DNA of 64,000 nucleotides from Patella vulgata (GCF_932274485.2 NC_065881.2:63622702-63686701); one strand, 5' to 3'. Shown: positions 33,060 through 46,300, counted from the first letter of the stretch. The notes: generated by a model not told the origin, from the sequence alone. Numbers and translations are program-made.

Positions 33060-34666
33060 ATGTTGTTTAATCAATTTTAGACACATTAATTTCCAGTCGT
33101 GTCAAACATCATTGATAGGGACCTACCATTTTATTGATTCCGAAATTATTTGTTAAACAAAATAAGAGAGGGGGGGGGGGGTGCGTAGGGGACTTTCGGA
33201 GTGTGTTCATAGCTGAAGGCAATACTGGGCCTATTTTTAATCATCTAGGCCCCGATCCCATTAGTGATGCCAAACGGATGAATATGCGATAAGGTCAATA
33301 ACAGCTGCAAATCGCTTTCTTCACCTCATAAAAAACCTCCCCTGCACTTATTGGGATGGCGTGCTACACCAATGCGGTGATTTTATGTGGTCTGATTTGA
33401 GGTTTTATATAATCCCCTTCCCACTCTAATAAAATAAATTGGAAATCTTCTGAAATCGCTTCTAAACTATCGCTTCAGTAATCTATAAGTATTGGTGGGT
33501 GTCGTACACGAGGCAATGCATACTTGTTCGATACCTACCGACACCACTTCTTATTCAAGGAATTAACATAGCTGACTCACTTTTGTCCTGCTATTATGAT
33601 TCTAGATTTTTTGAATTTAATACCAAATATAATTCAATTTTGGGCGCAAAATGTTTCATTTTTTTTTAGAAAACGAATCAACGTTTTCCTATTATCTCTT
33701 TTGACGAGTCTTATTTATATGTATCTATGTATATGTATCTGATGTAATGAGTACAGCTGTATTTTTGTGACTTGTAGAAAGAGACTAGGACAATAAGTCG
33801 ACATCTCGACGTTACGATAAAAAAAACACGATGATACGACAGAGTTAAGTGTCGTATGATTGCGTCAATACTGTCGTGATGTCGTGTTGTCGCGCTATGA
33901 AAAGGGCGAGATTTAACATGGCCACTATCAGCCACCATACTTTTCTGTCAAAATAAGTGATGTTTAGAAATGGTTCCACTGCTGATGTCTTCCGCCTCAC
34001 TCCAGCCACAGTTTGCGCAAGTTTTTTAGTCAAATGACTACAAAAAATACTAGCCTATAGCTCCCTTCATTTACACATAAACTGACCCAAAACGGTACTG
34101 CACATAGCTTAACATATAATAAACCAATTCCTATTGAAATAAAGGTGAAGCCTTACCACATAATTATATGATATGAAACCCAACTGCTGCGCGAAATTTC
34201 TCGCCTACCAAACTTATTTCAACTGGCCGGTGTCATGGCGGCTTTCACATTATAAGAAACATCGCTTTGAAAATGTAGAACGCATTACCACAAAGATTGT
34301 TTGGTAACTATTTTAGTGGTCCAGTCTTCACTATTTGTGATAAAATTACTTATTGCAATACAAACTGTAATGATATGTGTTGACAATTGTGCGTTTGAAC
34401 CTATTTAAACTTGCGTAAGGAGTCTTAGACTCTATTAATTGTATCGTTAAACTGTGTTTACATAATTGTAGTTAAGTGATGTTGTGCTCGATTGAAGCTA
34501 CACGAGCTTTCTGACATTACAAGTAGTCAGTTTTATTGTACGTCACGTCCCTCAGGTATAAACCGGGATTATTTTGATGTTCCGTTTCTGAATCTGTTCG
34601 CCAGAGTTTGTTGATACTAAGTATTCCCTAATCCTCTAACTGTTGTTGATCTAATGATCACGCTAA

Positions 34667-34891
34667 ACATTTAACGAACTTCGTGGCGTAAACTACAAAA
34701 ATGAAGGTCCCAAGGCTGTCAGTGAAGTAAACTGGATTTTAAATATTGTTGTAGAACATGAAACGATGCTACAAGCCAAACTGGCGCAAGGATTCAAATA
34801 TTTAATAGATGGCATAGAGATTCGAACATTTCTAAAATGGGGTAAAGATTTAAACATTTCTAAGATGGCGAAAGGATACAAACATTTCTAA
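34667..34891 (+). other. open frame of unknown identity (possible exon)
   Basis: An open frame of 74 codons reads TFNELRGVNYKNEGPKAVSE, then VNWILNIVVEHETMLQAKLA and ends AKGYKHF before TAA. The composition is protein-like, unlike the AT-rich noise around it, and an internal ATG lies at 34766. The last third has a repeated word (AACATTTCTAA) suggesting local duplication. I do not recognise the family. It may be an exon, a gene fragment or chance. Confidence 0.25.
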
Positions 34892-35464
34892 GAAAATTTA
34901 TTTTGCTTATCTTTATCATTTGAAGATTTGCAAATCATAAAACAAATCATCATCTTGTGTGCGGTCCACAGAAACAGACGGTGATTCTTTGGCTAGGGAT
35001 TACTCATTGTGGAGTAAAGCCTTTAGAAGTTTTGAATCCCTTGTCATACTGATGGGAATTAGTACAGAAAAGTCAAACTTCCCTCCTGTTGGCTATACAT
35101 TGACGTGCACTGCAAATGACCCAATCTCCTCTATCTTGACACTTGGATTTATTGATCAACATATACATAGCTTTCATCCTTTATGATACTATATAATTTC
35201 TATAGTAGATAATTGTATTCCCAACAATTATTATTAGTAACCTAATTTGTTGTGACGCAGCTGAGCATGACATGAAAGTTGGAGTGTGATTTTATAGAAT
35301 TCATTATAAAATCTATTAGTACTCAAGTAACCAACTGCGATGCCGTTTATTGTGGTTAAAGGCAAGTACACGTTACCAATCTATAGAGTTCAATTCTTGG
35401 CCGATATCAGGGATAATCGGTATCCAGGTAAAATCGTTTCCGATCACTTCTGAACATTCTTATG

Positions 35465-35531
35465 GAGGCAGACCACCATTAAATTTCACCATCTCGGTAC
35501 CCACGAATTGTATAGTTCGTCTATTTATAGC

Positions 35532-35578
<47 letters not shown>

Positions 35579-35912
35579 CCGTTTGCATGCCCATTTTTGT
35601 TGATTTTTTGGTCCAGAATGGACGAAGAGGGTTTGAATTAACATTTTCTGCCAGGTTTTGGTAAATATTCATGATTTTGAGGCGGAAGGATAACGGGGTT
35701 ATCAGGTTGGCTACGGTGATATGTACGGCAACTAGTTACATGTTTTTAGTATGCTTCTTCAAGTTTGTGTATCTCAAAATTTTAGTGCAAAGACATGACC
35801 ATTTGTAGTGAAAAGCATTCAGCCCAACGAAAATTTAGGGAAAAGTTGGAGGTGGGCAAAGAGGCCAGAATTAACATTGAAGTCAATGGGGAAATTAATG
35901 GTGGTCTGCCTC
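35465..35912. mobile_element. MITE-3 (GAGGCAG family), full length
   Basis: TIRs GAGGCAGACCACCATTAA and the reverse complement. A 6-bp duplication CTTATG flanks it (35459-35464, 35913-35918). A (CT)n run lies inside at 35527-35573. No coding capacity. A second copy in opposite orientation is at 48637. Confidence 0.85.
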
Positions 35913-36379
35913 CTTATGTCAATAAAGTTTCAAAGTTATGGCCCTTGCCATGGCTGATAGTTGACCAGCTCGTATAACAGAGAGAACTGTTCTGGCCACT
36001 ATCGAGTTTCAACATTTAGGCAAAAGGGAATCTGAAGTCATAGCTCTTGACATTCCGTCCGTTTTGAAAATTTTGAAGTCCTTTTTAAAGTACATCTCAA
36101 CGTGGTAACGTCTTATACGGAGATAAACTGAGTGAACCGAGTATAGATATTAAGGTCACAGTATTGTATATTTTATGTCAATTGACTTTTATTAAATATG
36201 AAATTATTCTGTTGTGATGTTTATAGAGACAGTTCATTGGAACATATGTTTCAATTAGTCTCTATAACAGGATCAATACACGTACAGTGAGTAAAACTAT
36301 AATAATATTTTGATTATATCATGCTTGTAAATTATATATCCTTGTTGAAATGGACCTCGATGTACATTTATTTGAATTG

Positions 36380-37560
36380 TACATTTATTAAATATTAATT
36401 ATCCGAAAAGTCAAAAACATTTTGATAAGGATTGCCATTAAAAGTGGATAGGCGGCTTGTTCCTGTATACTGCTGTAGTGTACAGTGTTTAATAAATAGC
36501 GCACCAAAAGATTCAGGTTGTAGTTGTGAATCATTGGTAGAGATTTGCCATTTGATCGAAGGCTTCTAGAATAAGAATGGTGATGAATTGGTTCTTGTAG
36601 GTATGAAGGAACAGTTCCTTTCACAGCTTGGCACGTCAGACAGTAATTTAGATTGAATCCGTTTATTAATCCGAAACCAATATAACAAAGTCAATACTGG
36701 AGAAATGAGTTCACCCTGTTTAATTTTACAAATGGTTCTAGCGTCTTTATTTTGGATTCTTTGTAAACTTTGAAATTATTTATTCGCTATTCCAATTAAG
36801 GCACTATTGCAGTAATCTAATCGGGATATGATCAAACAACGAACAAGTGTTGATGCAGCATATTCCTAAGATGGCAACTACAGGTTTTACACAGGAAACT
36901 AATATGGGATTCCATCGAAAGATTATTGTCCATAATCAGATCAAGATTTCTAACGGATGTTTTAAAGTTTATCGCTGATTGTTCAATATTAAGATGATGA
37001 ATTTAGCATGTTTTGTAATCTGCGAGCTGGGTCTACCACTAGGATTTCAGTCTTATCAGCATTTAGTTTTATTTCACAGTTTTGATACACGCTTTTGTGG
37101 AGCAGTTGGGGTTTTGACTGACAAGGTTTGGTCGAGAGGAGTCAATCTGGGAATCATCTACGTAAAATTGGCGATTCTTATGCCGGTGTAACAGAATTCC
37201 AACTGGTTTTGAGAACATACAAAATAATATGGGACCAAGCACTGCCCCTTGAGGTTCACCACAGCACAAGGATATCGGTTTCGAGAATGGTTTCCGAACA
37301 AGGACAGCTTGAGATCTTTCATTCCTAGTATGAGGGAAACCAGCTAAGGACTTTGTCCCTACTCTGATGCCAATCGATCTAAAATAAAATATTTTTGTGA
37401 TGTAGCGTATCAAAGGCTGCTGAAGGTCTAACAGAACTAAGATAGCTATATTACCATCATCAACCGAACTCCCGATTGTGTTTAGGTCATGATTTAGAGC
37501 AGTTTTTGTCCTGTGGGGGCTTCTATAAGCTGACTGGCATTTTAACATTAAGCTAGAGCT
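36380..37560 (-). pseudogene. CR1/L2-type LINE fragment (RT to 3' end)
   Basis: The minus strand carries reverse-transcriptase blocks: QSAYRSPHRTKTALNHDLN then LVLLDLQQP, then SLCCGEPQGAVLGPILFCMF and FYVDDSQ (the F-x-DD active-site block, with Val for the usual Ala). The 36388-36624 part, TVPSYLQEPIHHHSYSRSLR S, matches the C-terminal block of CR1/L2/Rex-like elements. The 5' part including the endonuclease is missing and stops break the frame between blocks. It is an old 5'-truncated insertion. Confidence 0.85.
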
Positions 37561-37849
37561 GATTAGTTTGAATATTTTTTAGCAAATTTTTAAAAATAGA
37601 CGTGCTTTTAAACTGTGTATGACCTTAAAGAGGTATTAAATTTTTGGAGATCTTACTTCAGTTGGTAAAAAATTAATTTTGGATTCGAGGAGATTTGTCT
37701 ATACAGTTTACTGGCTGTGTTCAAATTAGGTTGCCTGCGCACTTTGGGACAATACTGTTTATGAAACTTTGTTCGTCTTGTCAAGCAGCAGGCCTTTAAA
37801 AAGTCGTATTCAAATCATAGCGTAGAACAAGATAACCCTTCGAGGCAAT

Positions 37850-38240
37850 ACAATGAAACGGGGTTTGTTCCCTACTTTACTACATATGTTGCCCGGACGG
37901 AGACGTTTTCGCCTACTCATTGGCAAATTCCAACTGTCAAGGATCTGTTTACGTGCACGCCAACATGTACACGTATGGGACCTCGGATTTCGCTCCCACT
38001 CGTTGCCCGGACGGAGACGTTTTCGCCTACTAATTGTCAAAATCCAACTGCCAAGGGTCTGTTTACGTGCACACCAACATGTACACGTATGGGACCTCGG
38101 GTTTCGCTCCCACTCAAGCGACTAGGCGATATTCCATACCATGCCCCATTTCTGCACCACTGACATGGGTAAACCAAACTGGAAAATTCCAGACAGAGCT
38201 TTATCGGGTAACAACACGATCAAACCTAATATCTCCTGGT
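37850..38240 (-). repeat. diverged SINE-A-like sequence with 113-bp tandem duplication
   Basis: The block GCCCGGACGGAGACGTTTTC ... ATGTACACGTATGGGACCTCG starts at 37891 and again at 38004. It shares AAATTCCAACTG and TTTACGTGCACGCCAA with SINE family A but is otherwise diverged. Confidence 0.65.
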
Positions 38241-40142
38241 TAGTGAACCTGTGCTTTATGGAGTTACAATGACAGTTAGTCTGGTCGTTAACATAGACCT
38301 GTTTATCAAATAAAAAATACCTTGACATTCAGAACAGGCCAATTACTCCTCATAACTGTACATAACGGGGCAAATTTTAATATGATAATGATAGATCAAA
38401 ATATTATATTAACCTTTTTCTAAATTCGCTACTTGATTACTGCAATTTTTAACCATGAAGTGAATTATCGGATTTATTCTCGAAGCAACAGAATTCTTGT
38501 TGAGCATATTACAGAAGTTTTTAGCATGATAAGATTATAGAATTCACAAAAAAAACTGCCATTTTTGAATTAAATCGGAAATTGTTTGCCACAAATCATT
38601 ACATGTTGACTTATGTACTTTCAAGTTTTAGATTAATTTCAATTTCTTTTTTACGCGAAGGGATCGATCATAGTCACATTTAACAATTGAGTTAAGATTT
38701 CCCATTCATGAGATGTTCATGCATTGACAAATCCTAATTTGAAAAGATAATCCCATCAAACTTCGACTTTTATTTCAACTTTATAGTTAATGCTTGCAAC
38801 GACATTTTGAAGAGCTCTGGTGGTGCGTGTCCGTTATATGTTGCCACAATGGCAGCTATAATCAGGTGGATTGAAATTGCATCAACCATTCGTTCCGTAT
38901 GTTTGGTTGACTACTCCACTTAATCTTGGTCTAAAGACATTTCAGTAAAATGTAGATGCACAGATGATACGATGATACAGAAAATGTATCGAAATCTTTT
39001 GAGAGGTTTGATTATCCAGATACTTGATTGGCTTTGGGTTGAAGGTTAAAATTGCTGTCGTCGTCAACGCCCAGAATGCGCGTTTCGGAAACAGTCATAT
39101 CTTTAGAGTTCAAGGACAATATTGGTGTCAGTCATTATTACTTCCCTATCTTGAAATCTTCCTAACTCATCTATCGTGGCAATGATCTCTGTGTTAAAAT
39201 TATATTTTGAACGTGTTTAACCAGTTATATCACATATGTCACAATGACTGACATTAACATTGTCCTGTAATGAAGTGACAAACCGAATAAACCGAACGCA
39301 GATAACATCTGGTTTTAATTAAGGTGTCAATACTTGCAAAGGTCATGCGCGCGTTTTCCCAACATAAACTTGCAAAAATGACTATTTCACCTAAATAAAA
39401 CATACAAGAATCGTATACATGTTCCTACCAATAAGCAAACCATTCTAATGAAGAAAACAGATAAATCACAGCATAATGTGCATGCACAATAAGTGTTTTA
39501 CTTACAAAGATAAACGAGCAAGTCTACGTTGATGATATATGGTGGAGATTCCGCACTCGGTTTAGCATGTTATTCACTTATTTAAAGATCACTGATCTAG
39601 ATTTTTCTACAGAATCTAGTGTGTGTCTACGAGAGGAATTAATTCCTTCCACAAACACGACAGATAAATCTACATCGATGCGGTTGTTTGATGATTTATA
39701 CCACTGTTTCATATAAAGCCTGATAATTCCATAAACACCGATTTTCAAATCTTAGGATTATGAACTGTTTCCTGCACAAAATGTAATGGAATGATTCCTA
39801 TAAATTCGAGAGCATTGTAAAATATGACGGTGTATGGGATTAGAATTTTCAATTGTATTGTGTAACATCGTGTTTTATACAGTAAACCAAGTATTAAGAT
39901 CCTGTGTTGGTTTTGTATAAATTGTGTTGAAATCTAGTAGTTTTTTTTATAAATTGTGTTGTGATCATGCTGTGTGTATGTACACGATTCCAGGGTCTAC
40001 GGAGACGATCATGATGATTGAACTACTTAAATATAATGAATGACAAACATTGCGTGTTATTGTCGCCTCGTAGTTATGTAGGGTTACTAACATTTTATAC
40101 TGTTTAACATTGATTTATCACTGGATATAATTATACAGTAGT

Positions 40143-40151
40143 GTATATATA
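40143..40151 (+). promoter_or_regulatory. possible TATA box
   Basis: GTATATATATG lies about 45 bases upstream of the ATG at 40191, with a pyrimidine-rich stretch between. Only meaningful if the next feature is real. Confidence 0.3.
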
Positions 40152-40190
40152 TGGGCGTTACTCTTCGATTTTGCAGGATTTCGACATAGA

Positions 40191-40267
40191 ATGAGAATGG
40201 CTTTAATACCAATGTTAGTAAACCTTACCCTGGTAACACTTGGAGATATAACTTTAGCCCAGAAAAG
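40191..40267 (+). CDS. possible first exon of a secreted protein
   Basis: ATG opens a frame MRMALIPMLVNLTLVTLGDI then TLAQK plus two bases, followed by donor GTAAGA. A short basic start, a hydrophobic core of about 15 residues and a small-residue site (TLA before QK) look like a signal peptide. An upstream AG (TTTTGCAG at 40169-40176) could instead mark a 5'-UTR intron. I found no convincing downstream exon in phase, so the gene is unproven and its product unknown. Confidence 0.4.
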
Positions 40268-40810
40268 GTAAGACGATTTTATTTATTTTTCTATTTATTT
40301 ATTTGCTCTTAATGTATACTGTAAATGTCAGATCATTGGTGTCAGTTATTTATATTTTAAATATTTTACAGTGACAGTGCTAGAAATTGATATTTTTACA
40401 AATTAACCGAGTTAAAATCTCGTATCGAGAAATAATTTGAACAAAGCAGTTCACACTGAATAACATTTTGAAAATCGGTAATTAAGAATCCATAACCTAA
40501 AACACTGTACATTTATTTGGTTATCTAGGCTCGAAGTCCACAATCCCACGCTTGGTCTCGACCCTTGTCCCCCAGTAGACTTAATAGGGCGTTTACTCTA
40601 ATACTGAATAATACAAGTTCACAGATTGGTAGGATAAAATACGATTAACCTCAGTATTACTGTCGTTGCCACTGATATTAATAAGGACGCCCAAGCGGTC
40701 GCAGTTTAACAGACAGTGCGACAATAATCTATTGATCTTGTCACTAAACGCTAGGTTTCAGGAATTTGATTTGAATCTTTCTGTGATTATTTACTTACTA
40801 GAGTGTAGGA

Positions 40811-40915
40811 AGCCGCGGTAGCTCTGTGAGTAAGATCGGGCAAAATTTCCCCCACAGCACACTGTATGACATGTGTCCGTCTTGTTAAGCCAAGTCAGAG
40901 CTAAAAATATCATTT
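40811..40915 (+). mobile_element. SINE family A, internally deleted
   Basis: A head-like GCCGCGGTAGCTCTGTGAGT joins directly to the 3' body (GGGCAAAATTTCC, CACACTGTATG) with most of the middle missing. Confidence 0.6.
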
Positions 40916-42544
40916 CATTTTCATTCATTTACTAGAGAATATCATTTCTTGCAAACTCAAATGTTTAGAATGACACTGGTGCTTTCTTGAATCGATTTAG
41001 GAAACACAGGTTAATGTTTCAACCGTTATCTTTTAAACTTATTGGCACGGATGACATTAGATTCGCTTATTAATATTTAATACAATATTAGTGGTGCCAC
41101 CATGGATGACATATTTCTTCGTGTGAATTTAAATATATATATTTGAAAAATTGATGGCTTAATTTTTTTTAAATGAGAGAATTGTGCTTCACATCTAGTA
41201 TATGATCAAATAGTCCGAAAAGAAATAAACATCCTCGCACATTGTTATACGTTTCTAGATTGGCACAATATGTTCGCGAAAAATCATTTTCTGGAAACAC
41301 ACCCGGGCACCGCCTTCTAAGCTAGTAACCTTTAACAAGATTTTAATTGTTGTAACAATATTAGCATTGATTCCAAGCGAGTTACATGGTTTAAAATAAA
41401 TATTAATTTTTCCATTAAATATCTCTCTGGCATAGATCATTCTCATAATGTTTGGCTTGAACGATAGATTAGCGTGTCTGAAGACAGTAATGGCATATTT
41501 TGGTTCGAGACTAATTTAATAAAATGCATCTTTGTTAATACGTCCCAGCACTTCCACAATTTTGTGTAAGAATAATATTAAATCGTCGCTGGCTTAGTTG
41601 GAAATTCGAGAATAACTTTATATAAAATGGCTTCTTTAATCATCTTATACATTTGTACTCGCGAAAAAATATATGTAGATATCTATCGTTGCCTACGCAT
41701 TTTATTGCTAATGGCATTTGTAACGAGACTGTAATAATTCTTAGTTTAAAGGGACAATGTTATTTTATACAATATATTACCAAATTAAAAAAACAACAAC
41801 ATGTGTGCAGGCATGAGATCAGAGGGGTTCCGTGTGGTTTAGCAAGGTTATGTATAACTATGTACGAGTAGTAGTGTTTTGACAGATGGCAAAAGTGAAT
41901 ATCCACTTAACTACCTTTGTAACACTTTTTGTAGAATTTTTTCTCTTGAAATTAATGATGGCATTATATTGTATTAATTAATATCTTTGGCAAGTTATTA
42001 TATTCACATATATGAAGTATGTGTACTTAAATCAAGTTAGCGAATGTGTGACAGATGGTTACATAAAAAGTAGTTATAATTTGGTTGGTAAACATTAGCT
42101 GGTTTTGTGGGAATAAGAATATCATGTATTACACGTGATAGGAAATTTACGATTGCATTATTCAGCTTGTTTAACCAAACTCTATACCTATTTGACAAAT
42201 TAGATAATTGAAGGTCCAAAACCCAAAGCTACAAAACTATCATACTTGTGAGAATTCACTAGACAGCAGCTTGATCCCAGAAGGGAAAAGATGTAGCAAT
42301 TTCTATCGGCAGACTCGCCCAGTGAGTCTGGCTGGATGAGGTTTGAGAGAAACTGTCCGAAAAAATGCCCAATTTTGATGCCACGTAAAAATATATGTTT
42401 ATATCCCAAAGATCTTGATTCCTTTTGATATTGTCGCATATCGGACCGTAACATCCTGGATTATTGCCCCTGATTGCAAGAAAATCGCCTATTTAGCTTG
42501 TTCTTTGTCCATCTCTTGCAAAATATGGCTATACCTTGCATGAA

Positions 42545-42788
42545 AACCCTATGAAGTCGGACATTAGATTAACCAATCAGCGTTGATGTTTCTAGTCGAT
42601 TACCCACAGTTCTGTGCAACGCACACCAAAACGTCGCCGTAACAGACCGTTTCATTGGTTAATCCCTCACATCATCCGGAATGCAGGTAATATAACTTTT
42701 CCAGATCCTAGTGTAGCAAAGACAAGTAAAACGAAATTTTGAACTATAAAAAACAAAACGAAACAGGATATGTGTTTTAATCAGATTG
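42545..42788. mobile_element. MITE-1 copy, left-truncated
   Basis: Starts in the family interior (GACATTAGATTAACCAATCA) and runs to the right TIR TTTTAATCAGATTG. Confidence 0.82.
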
Positions 42789-44185
42789 CTTGCCACAGTT
42801 CGACACAACGGGCTTATAAAATTCGAAGACTGTTTCAAATAAGCATTGCCTAGACTAACCTATCTTGTTTTAGGCGGTTATCGTGATTTGGAATCGCATC
42901 GATTCAATTTCATGTCGTTCCAGATATTGTTGTTTTATTTGATTGAGTATTAATTATGTTGCTTATCACAAACCATTAACCGTTATTTTCATCGCATTAA
43001 TCAATTCGGAAGCAATTTCACAAAACACGCAAATTATTATCTATTACATGTCAAGTCGAATATTTCTGTAAAATCCATTATAAACGTGTGAAATATTTGT
43101 TGTATGTATGATGTATGTGATTACTATGATATGATTGAGATCATACAATAAAATCTTTTATATATAGAGTATGGAATATCAAATTTTGATGTATGTATGT
43201 TATTGTGTCGGTATGATATGATCACATTAATGATAAATCTGATATTACAGTCAGAGTGTCCCAGTGTTATAATGTTTATATTGTATATTGCTTACTTGTC
43301 ACTAAGACACGTCAATATATTCTAATGAGACATAGCATGACACAATATTGAAAACTCTACTCCCTAATTCCTTTAAAAGCAACACAATATCCAATGTTTT
43401 TTTAATGTTTACATTTTTTTTAAAGAAGAAGTTCCAGTTTTCATGGTGTCGGGGAGAAACGTCATTGAAGTAATTGAAATCCTGGCGTGAAGAATTAGTC
43501 TATATACCTGATCGAAATTTAAAATTATGCCAAGAGTTTATTATAAACGTAGTGATAACCCGGGAGGTATAGCGCAAAGTTGTCACCGCAGACGCGGCTT
43601 TGTTAATTTATACGATTGCCAGCGAAGAAGCCCATCTCCAACTATTTCTTTGAAATTGTATCCTAAGATTTAAATAAGGGTTCTAAGAGTCTTTCACCCA
43701 GATTAACCCGTTTCGGTCACTGAAATATATCTGGGATTTCTCTTTCACTGATTTTTGAAATACCTGATACTTTTTTCGAATTGGTGCCTAACACACTTCT
43801 ATTATTCTTTAGAGAGGTTATCATACGCGTGATAACACCATATAACATTAATACATTTCTTTTTGTTTTTATTACAAACTATACGATGGATCTGAAGTAA
43901 CAATCATTTGTACAGTATTCTACATGTAGCATTAGTCAAGTTAATGTAACATAAAAAGAAACTAAACGCTTTTGAACACGAAAACAAGCTAATTGTTGCA
44001 TCGGTGATAAATTGCTATTGAAAAATAGATATACCCATGTGTGTTGTCAAGTCATTTATCAAATTATTTTTAAATAATGTGTTTTCTTTGATGATAAATG
44101 ATGTCGTCGTATAAGTACGACTACCAAAGCAAATTTGTAATATATTTTGGTGGGTTAAAGAATTAAATTGGCCCAAAGTACACTG

Positions 44186-44425
44186 AAGAAAAAACTTGTG
44201 TTGTTTTCAACACAAGTTAGGTGGCTCTATTTAACAACACAAACTTGTGTTGAAACAACACAAAACTTGTGTTAAATGTTGACACAACACAAAACTTGTG
44301 TTAAAATTTATCAAACAACACAAACTTGTGTTGAAACTTGTGTGAAATTCTACACATAACTTATGTTGAAATTTATGAAACTTGTGTGGTTTCATACAAA
44401 CTTGTGTATAACCATTAACAAAAAC
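44186..44425. repeat. cluster of AACACAAGTTT / AAACTTGTGTT words
   Basis: At least ten copies of ACTTGTGT or its complement ACACAAG(T) occur within 240 bases, in both orientations, so many pairs can fold. Spacing is irregular, unlike a simple tandem repeat. Confidence 0.85.
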
Positions 44426-44621
44426 TTGTATTTTCCCCCAATTTATATCCAGTATAGAGTCAAAGGGAATGTTACAATAAATATGATTTAGCCTAACCCT
44501 TAAGTATATCATGTTTATAAATACACAGTAGTTATTTGTTGATCGTTTCTACTTTTTATGCATATATTTTAACGTAAACTTTCAGATTGGTTTTTCGGTT
44601 AACCCCCACTCCCGCTGAGAG

Positions 44622-44656
44622 AGAAAGAGAGAGAGAGAGAAAGAGAGAGAGAGCAT
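44622..44656. repeat. (GA)n microsatellite
   Basis: Interrupted GAGA/GAAA run. Confidence 0.9.
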
Positions 44657-45475
44657 CATCTGATGACTTCGTCGGATTAATGCACCATTTAACTGACTGG
44701 GTTTCAAAAGCTTCCTGTTTTTAACGCACAACTATTACATTAACGTTGTCAACAATGCGGTAACACGTCCATCAGATATTGGACAAATTGATTAAAACAA
44801 TCGAGAAACCCGATCGCAATAAACAAATAAACGATCTGTTCTCACACGTAATATACTTATCACTCTCTCCCGAGATCAATGATGTATTGGTACTAAGCAT
44901 TTTTCCAGTGTGATTCCATTATAGGGAGACAAATCCACACATGACATCAATCAATTTTATCAGACATCAAGGTTCACAGTTTTCTCTTGTTAAATTAATG
45001 TACTTAATCCTAGAATTCAATGATTTATAGTTTAAAATAAGAAGATTTATAATGTTAGTGTCTGTGTAGATATCAGTTAACATGTATGACAGCATAGGGT
45101 GTAAATGTCTGTAATCACGGTAAACGAAACATAATACTTATCTGATTGTCATAGAGATTTTATGCATAAATATATAATGCAATACAATCTTTTTTGTTCA
45201 AACGTTATTGGATACATCTATATTACATTCTGCTGGGAACAGTGTGATCAAATATGTATTAAGTATTAAGTTTATCCCTGTTATGTTTTGTGAAATTTGG
45301 ATTTAGCTAGGGGTTAAAATTATTTGCAAATTTATCTTTTTATAAAGCATCGACAATTGTTTGTCACGCTGCTTAACATGTGCAAAATACGCTAACACGC
45401 TAATTATTGAGTGTAATTATTGATGTAGTGAAATTATAAATCAAGCTTCGTCACCCTCACTTAATTGGATTACAG

Positions 45476-45750
45476 CAATCTGATTAAAACACAGATCCTA
45501 TTTCGTTTTGTTTTTCATAGTTCAAAATTTCGTTTTACTTGTCTTTACTACACTAGGATCTGGAAGAGTTATTATATAACCCGCGTTCTGGATGATGTGA
45601 GGGACTAGCCAATGAAACGGTCTGTTACGGCGAGTTTTTGGCATGAGGAGCACGGAACTGTGGGTAACCCACTAGAATCAGCAATATCTGACGTCATAGG
45701 GCCAAAATCCGCTCGTATTACTTCTGAGGCGACCTTCCACTACAACCGGT
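45476..45750. mobile_element. MITE-1 copy, right-truncated
   Basis: Left TIR CAATCTGATTAAAACAC, then the interior in inverted order (TAGCCAATGAAACGGTCTG, CTGACGTCATAGG). The second TIR is missing. Confidence 0.82.
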
Positions 45751-45980
45751 CATTTTGGTTAGATTTATCAAATATTTACTCCAGCTATGGATACCTTTGC
45801 TTTTAGAAAGTTTCAGCTATGTAGCTTATGACATAATTTTTGGCCCCAAGAGGAGTACTTTAAGGTGCTGCTGTGGCTATATATGGACTACATTTAGAAG
45901 TTTATTTCTGGCGATGTTTCTTTCTTTCTTTAAATTGTTATAATGTATATCTTTGTATATATTTTATCATATAATTTTAG

Positions 45981-46300
45981 TTAAACGTGCATTATGCAAG
46001 AGCTAAATCTGCCTGTTGTAGGTCTTTCTTTAGGCCTGAAATGTTATCTAAATTATTAATTAGACATTAATTAACGCATAAAGACCATAATCAACTCTCG
46101 GTGCCATCGTTAGCCTGTGATATTTAATGGATTTGAATAGGTTTTGTGATGGATTATTTAATGTAAACTTGGATAATCAAGACTTTGTTTAGCATCGTAC
46201 CAACGGTAGTAATGGCGACCGAGACTAGCCGAAAATTGAATCGCTAATATCTCGGTTCAGAGTGAAGCATTTTGACTGAAATTTTCAGCATATTATAATT
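45981..46300. mobile_element. TTAA-flanked MITE (MITE-2), right end missing
   Basis: Begins TTAAACGTGCATTATGCAAG and continues through AATTAGACATTAATTAA and TCTCGGTTCAGAGTG to the TTTTCAGCA block. The terminal 180 bases seen in the 50092 copy are absent. Confidence 0.75.

Larger units (their letters stand above)
28441..33939. mobile_element. 5.5-kb foldback element with 6-bp TSD
   Basis: It starts TATGGTGGCTGATAGTGGCC and ends with the exact reverse complement. A perfect 6-bp repeat CTTTTC flanks it (28435-28440, 33940-33945). The outer 28441-29082 pairs with about 33300-33939. There are two palindromic centres, near 30219 and 32354, with arms of several hundred bases. Direct copies of the inner arm lie at 29640-30165 and 31565-32150. 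No coding region is recognised. SINEs and a MITE are nested inside. The superfamily is not assigned. Confidence 0.85.

Noticed and set aside
33845-34033. Minus-strand frame reading MTKKLAQTVAGVRRKTSAVE across the foldback boundary
   Set aside because: It crosses the element end and its TSD; the outer part is too short to judge.
41030-42460. Minus-strand frames near 41255, 42037 and 42200
   Set aside because: No recognisable motif, no splice or start context; may be old repeat but cannot be supported.
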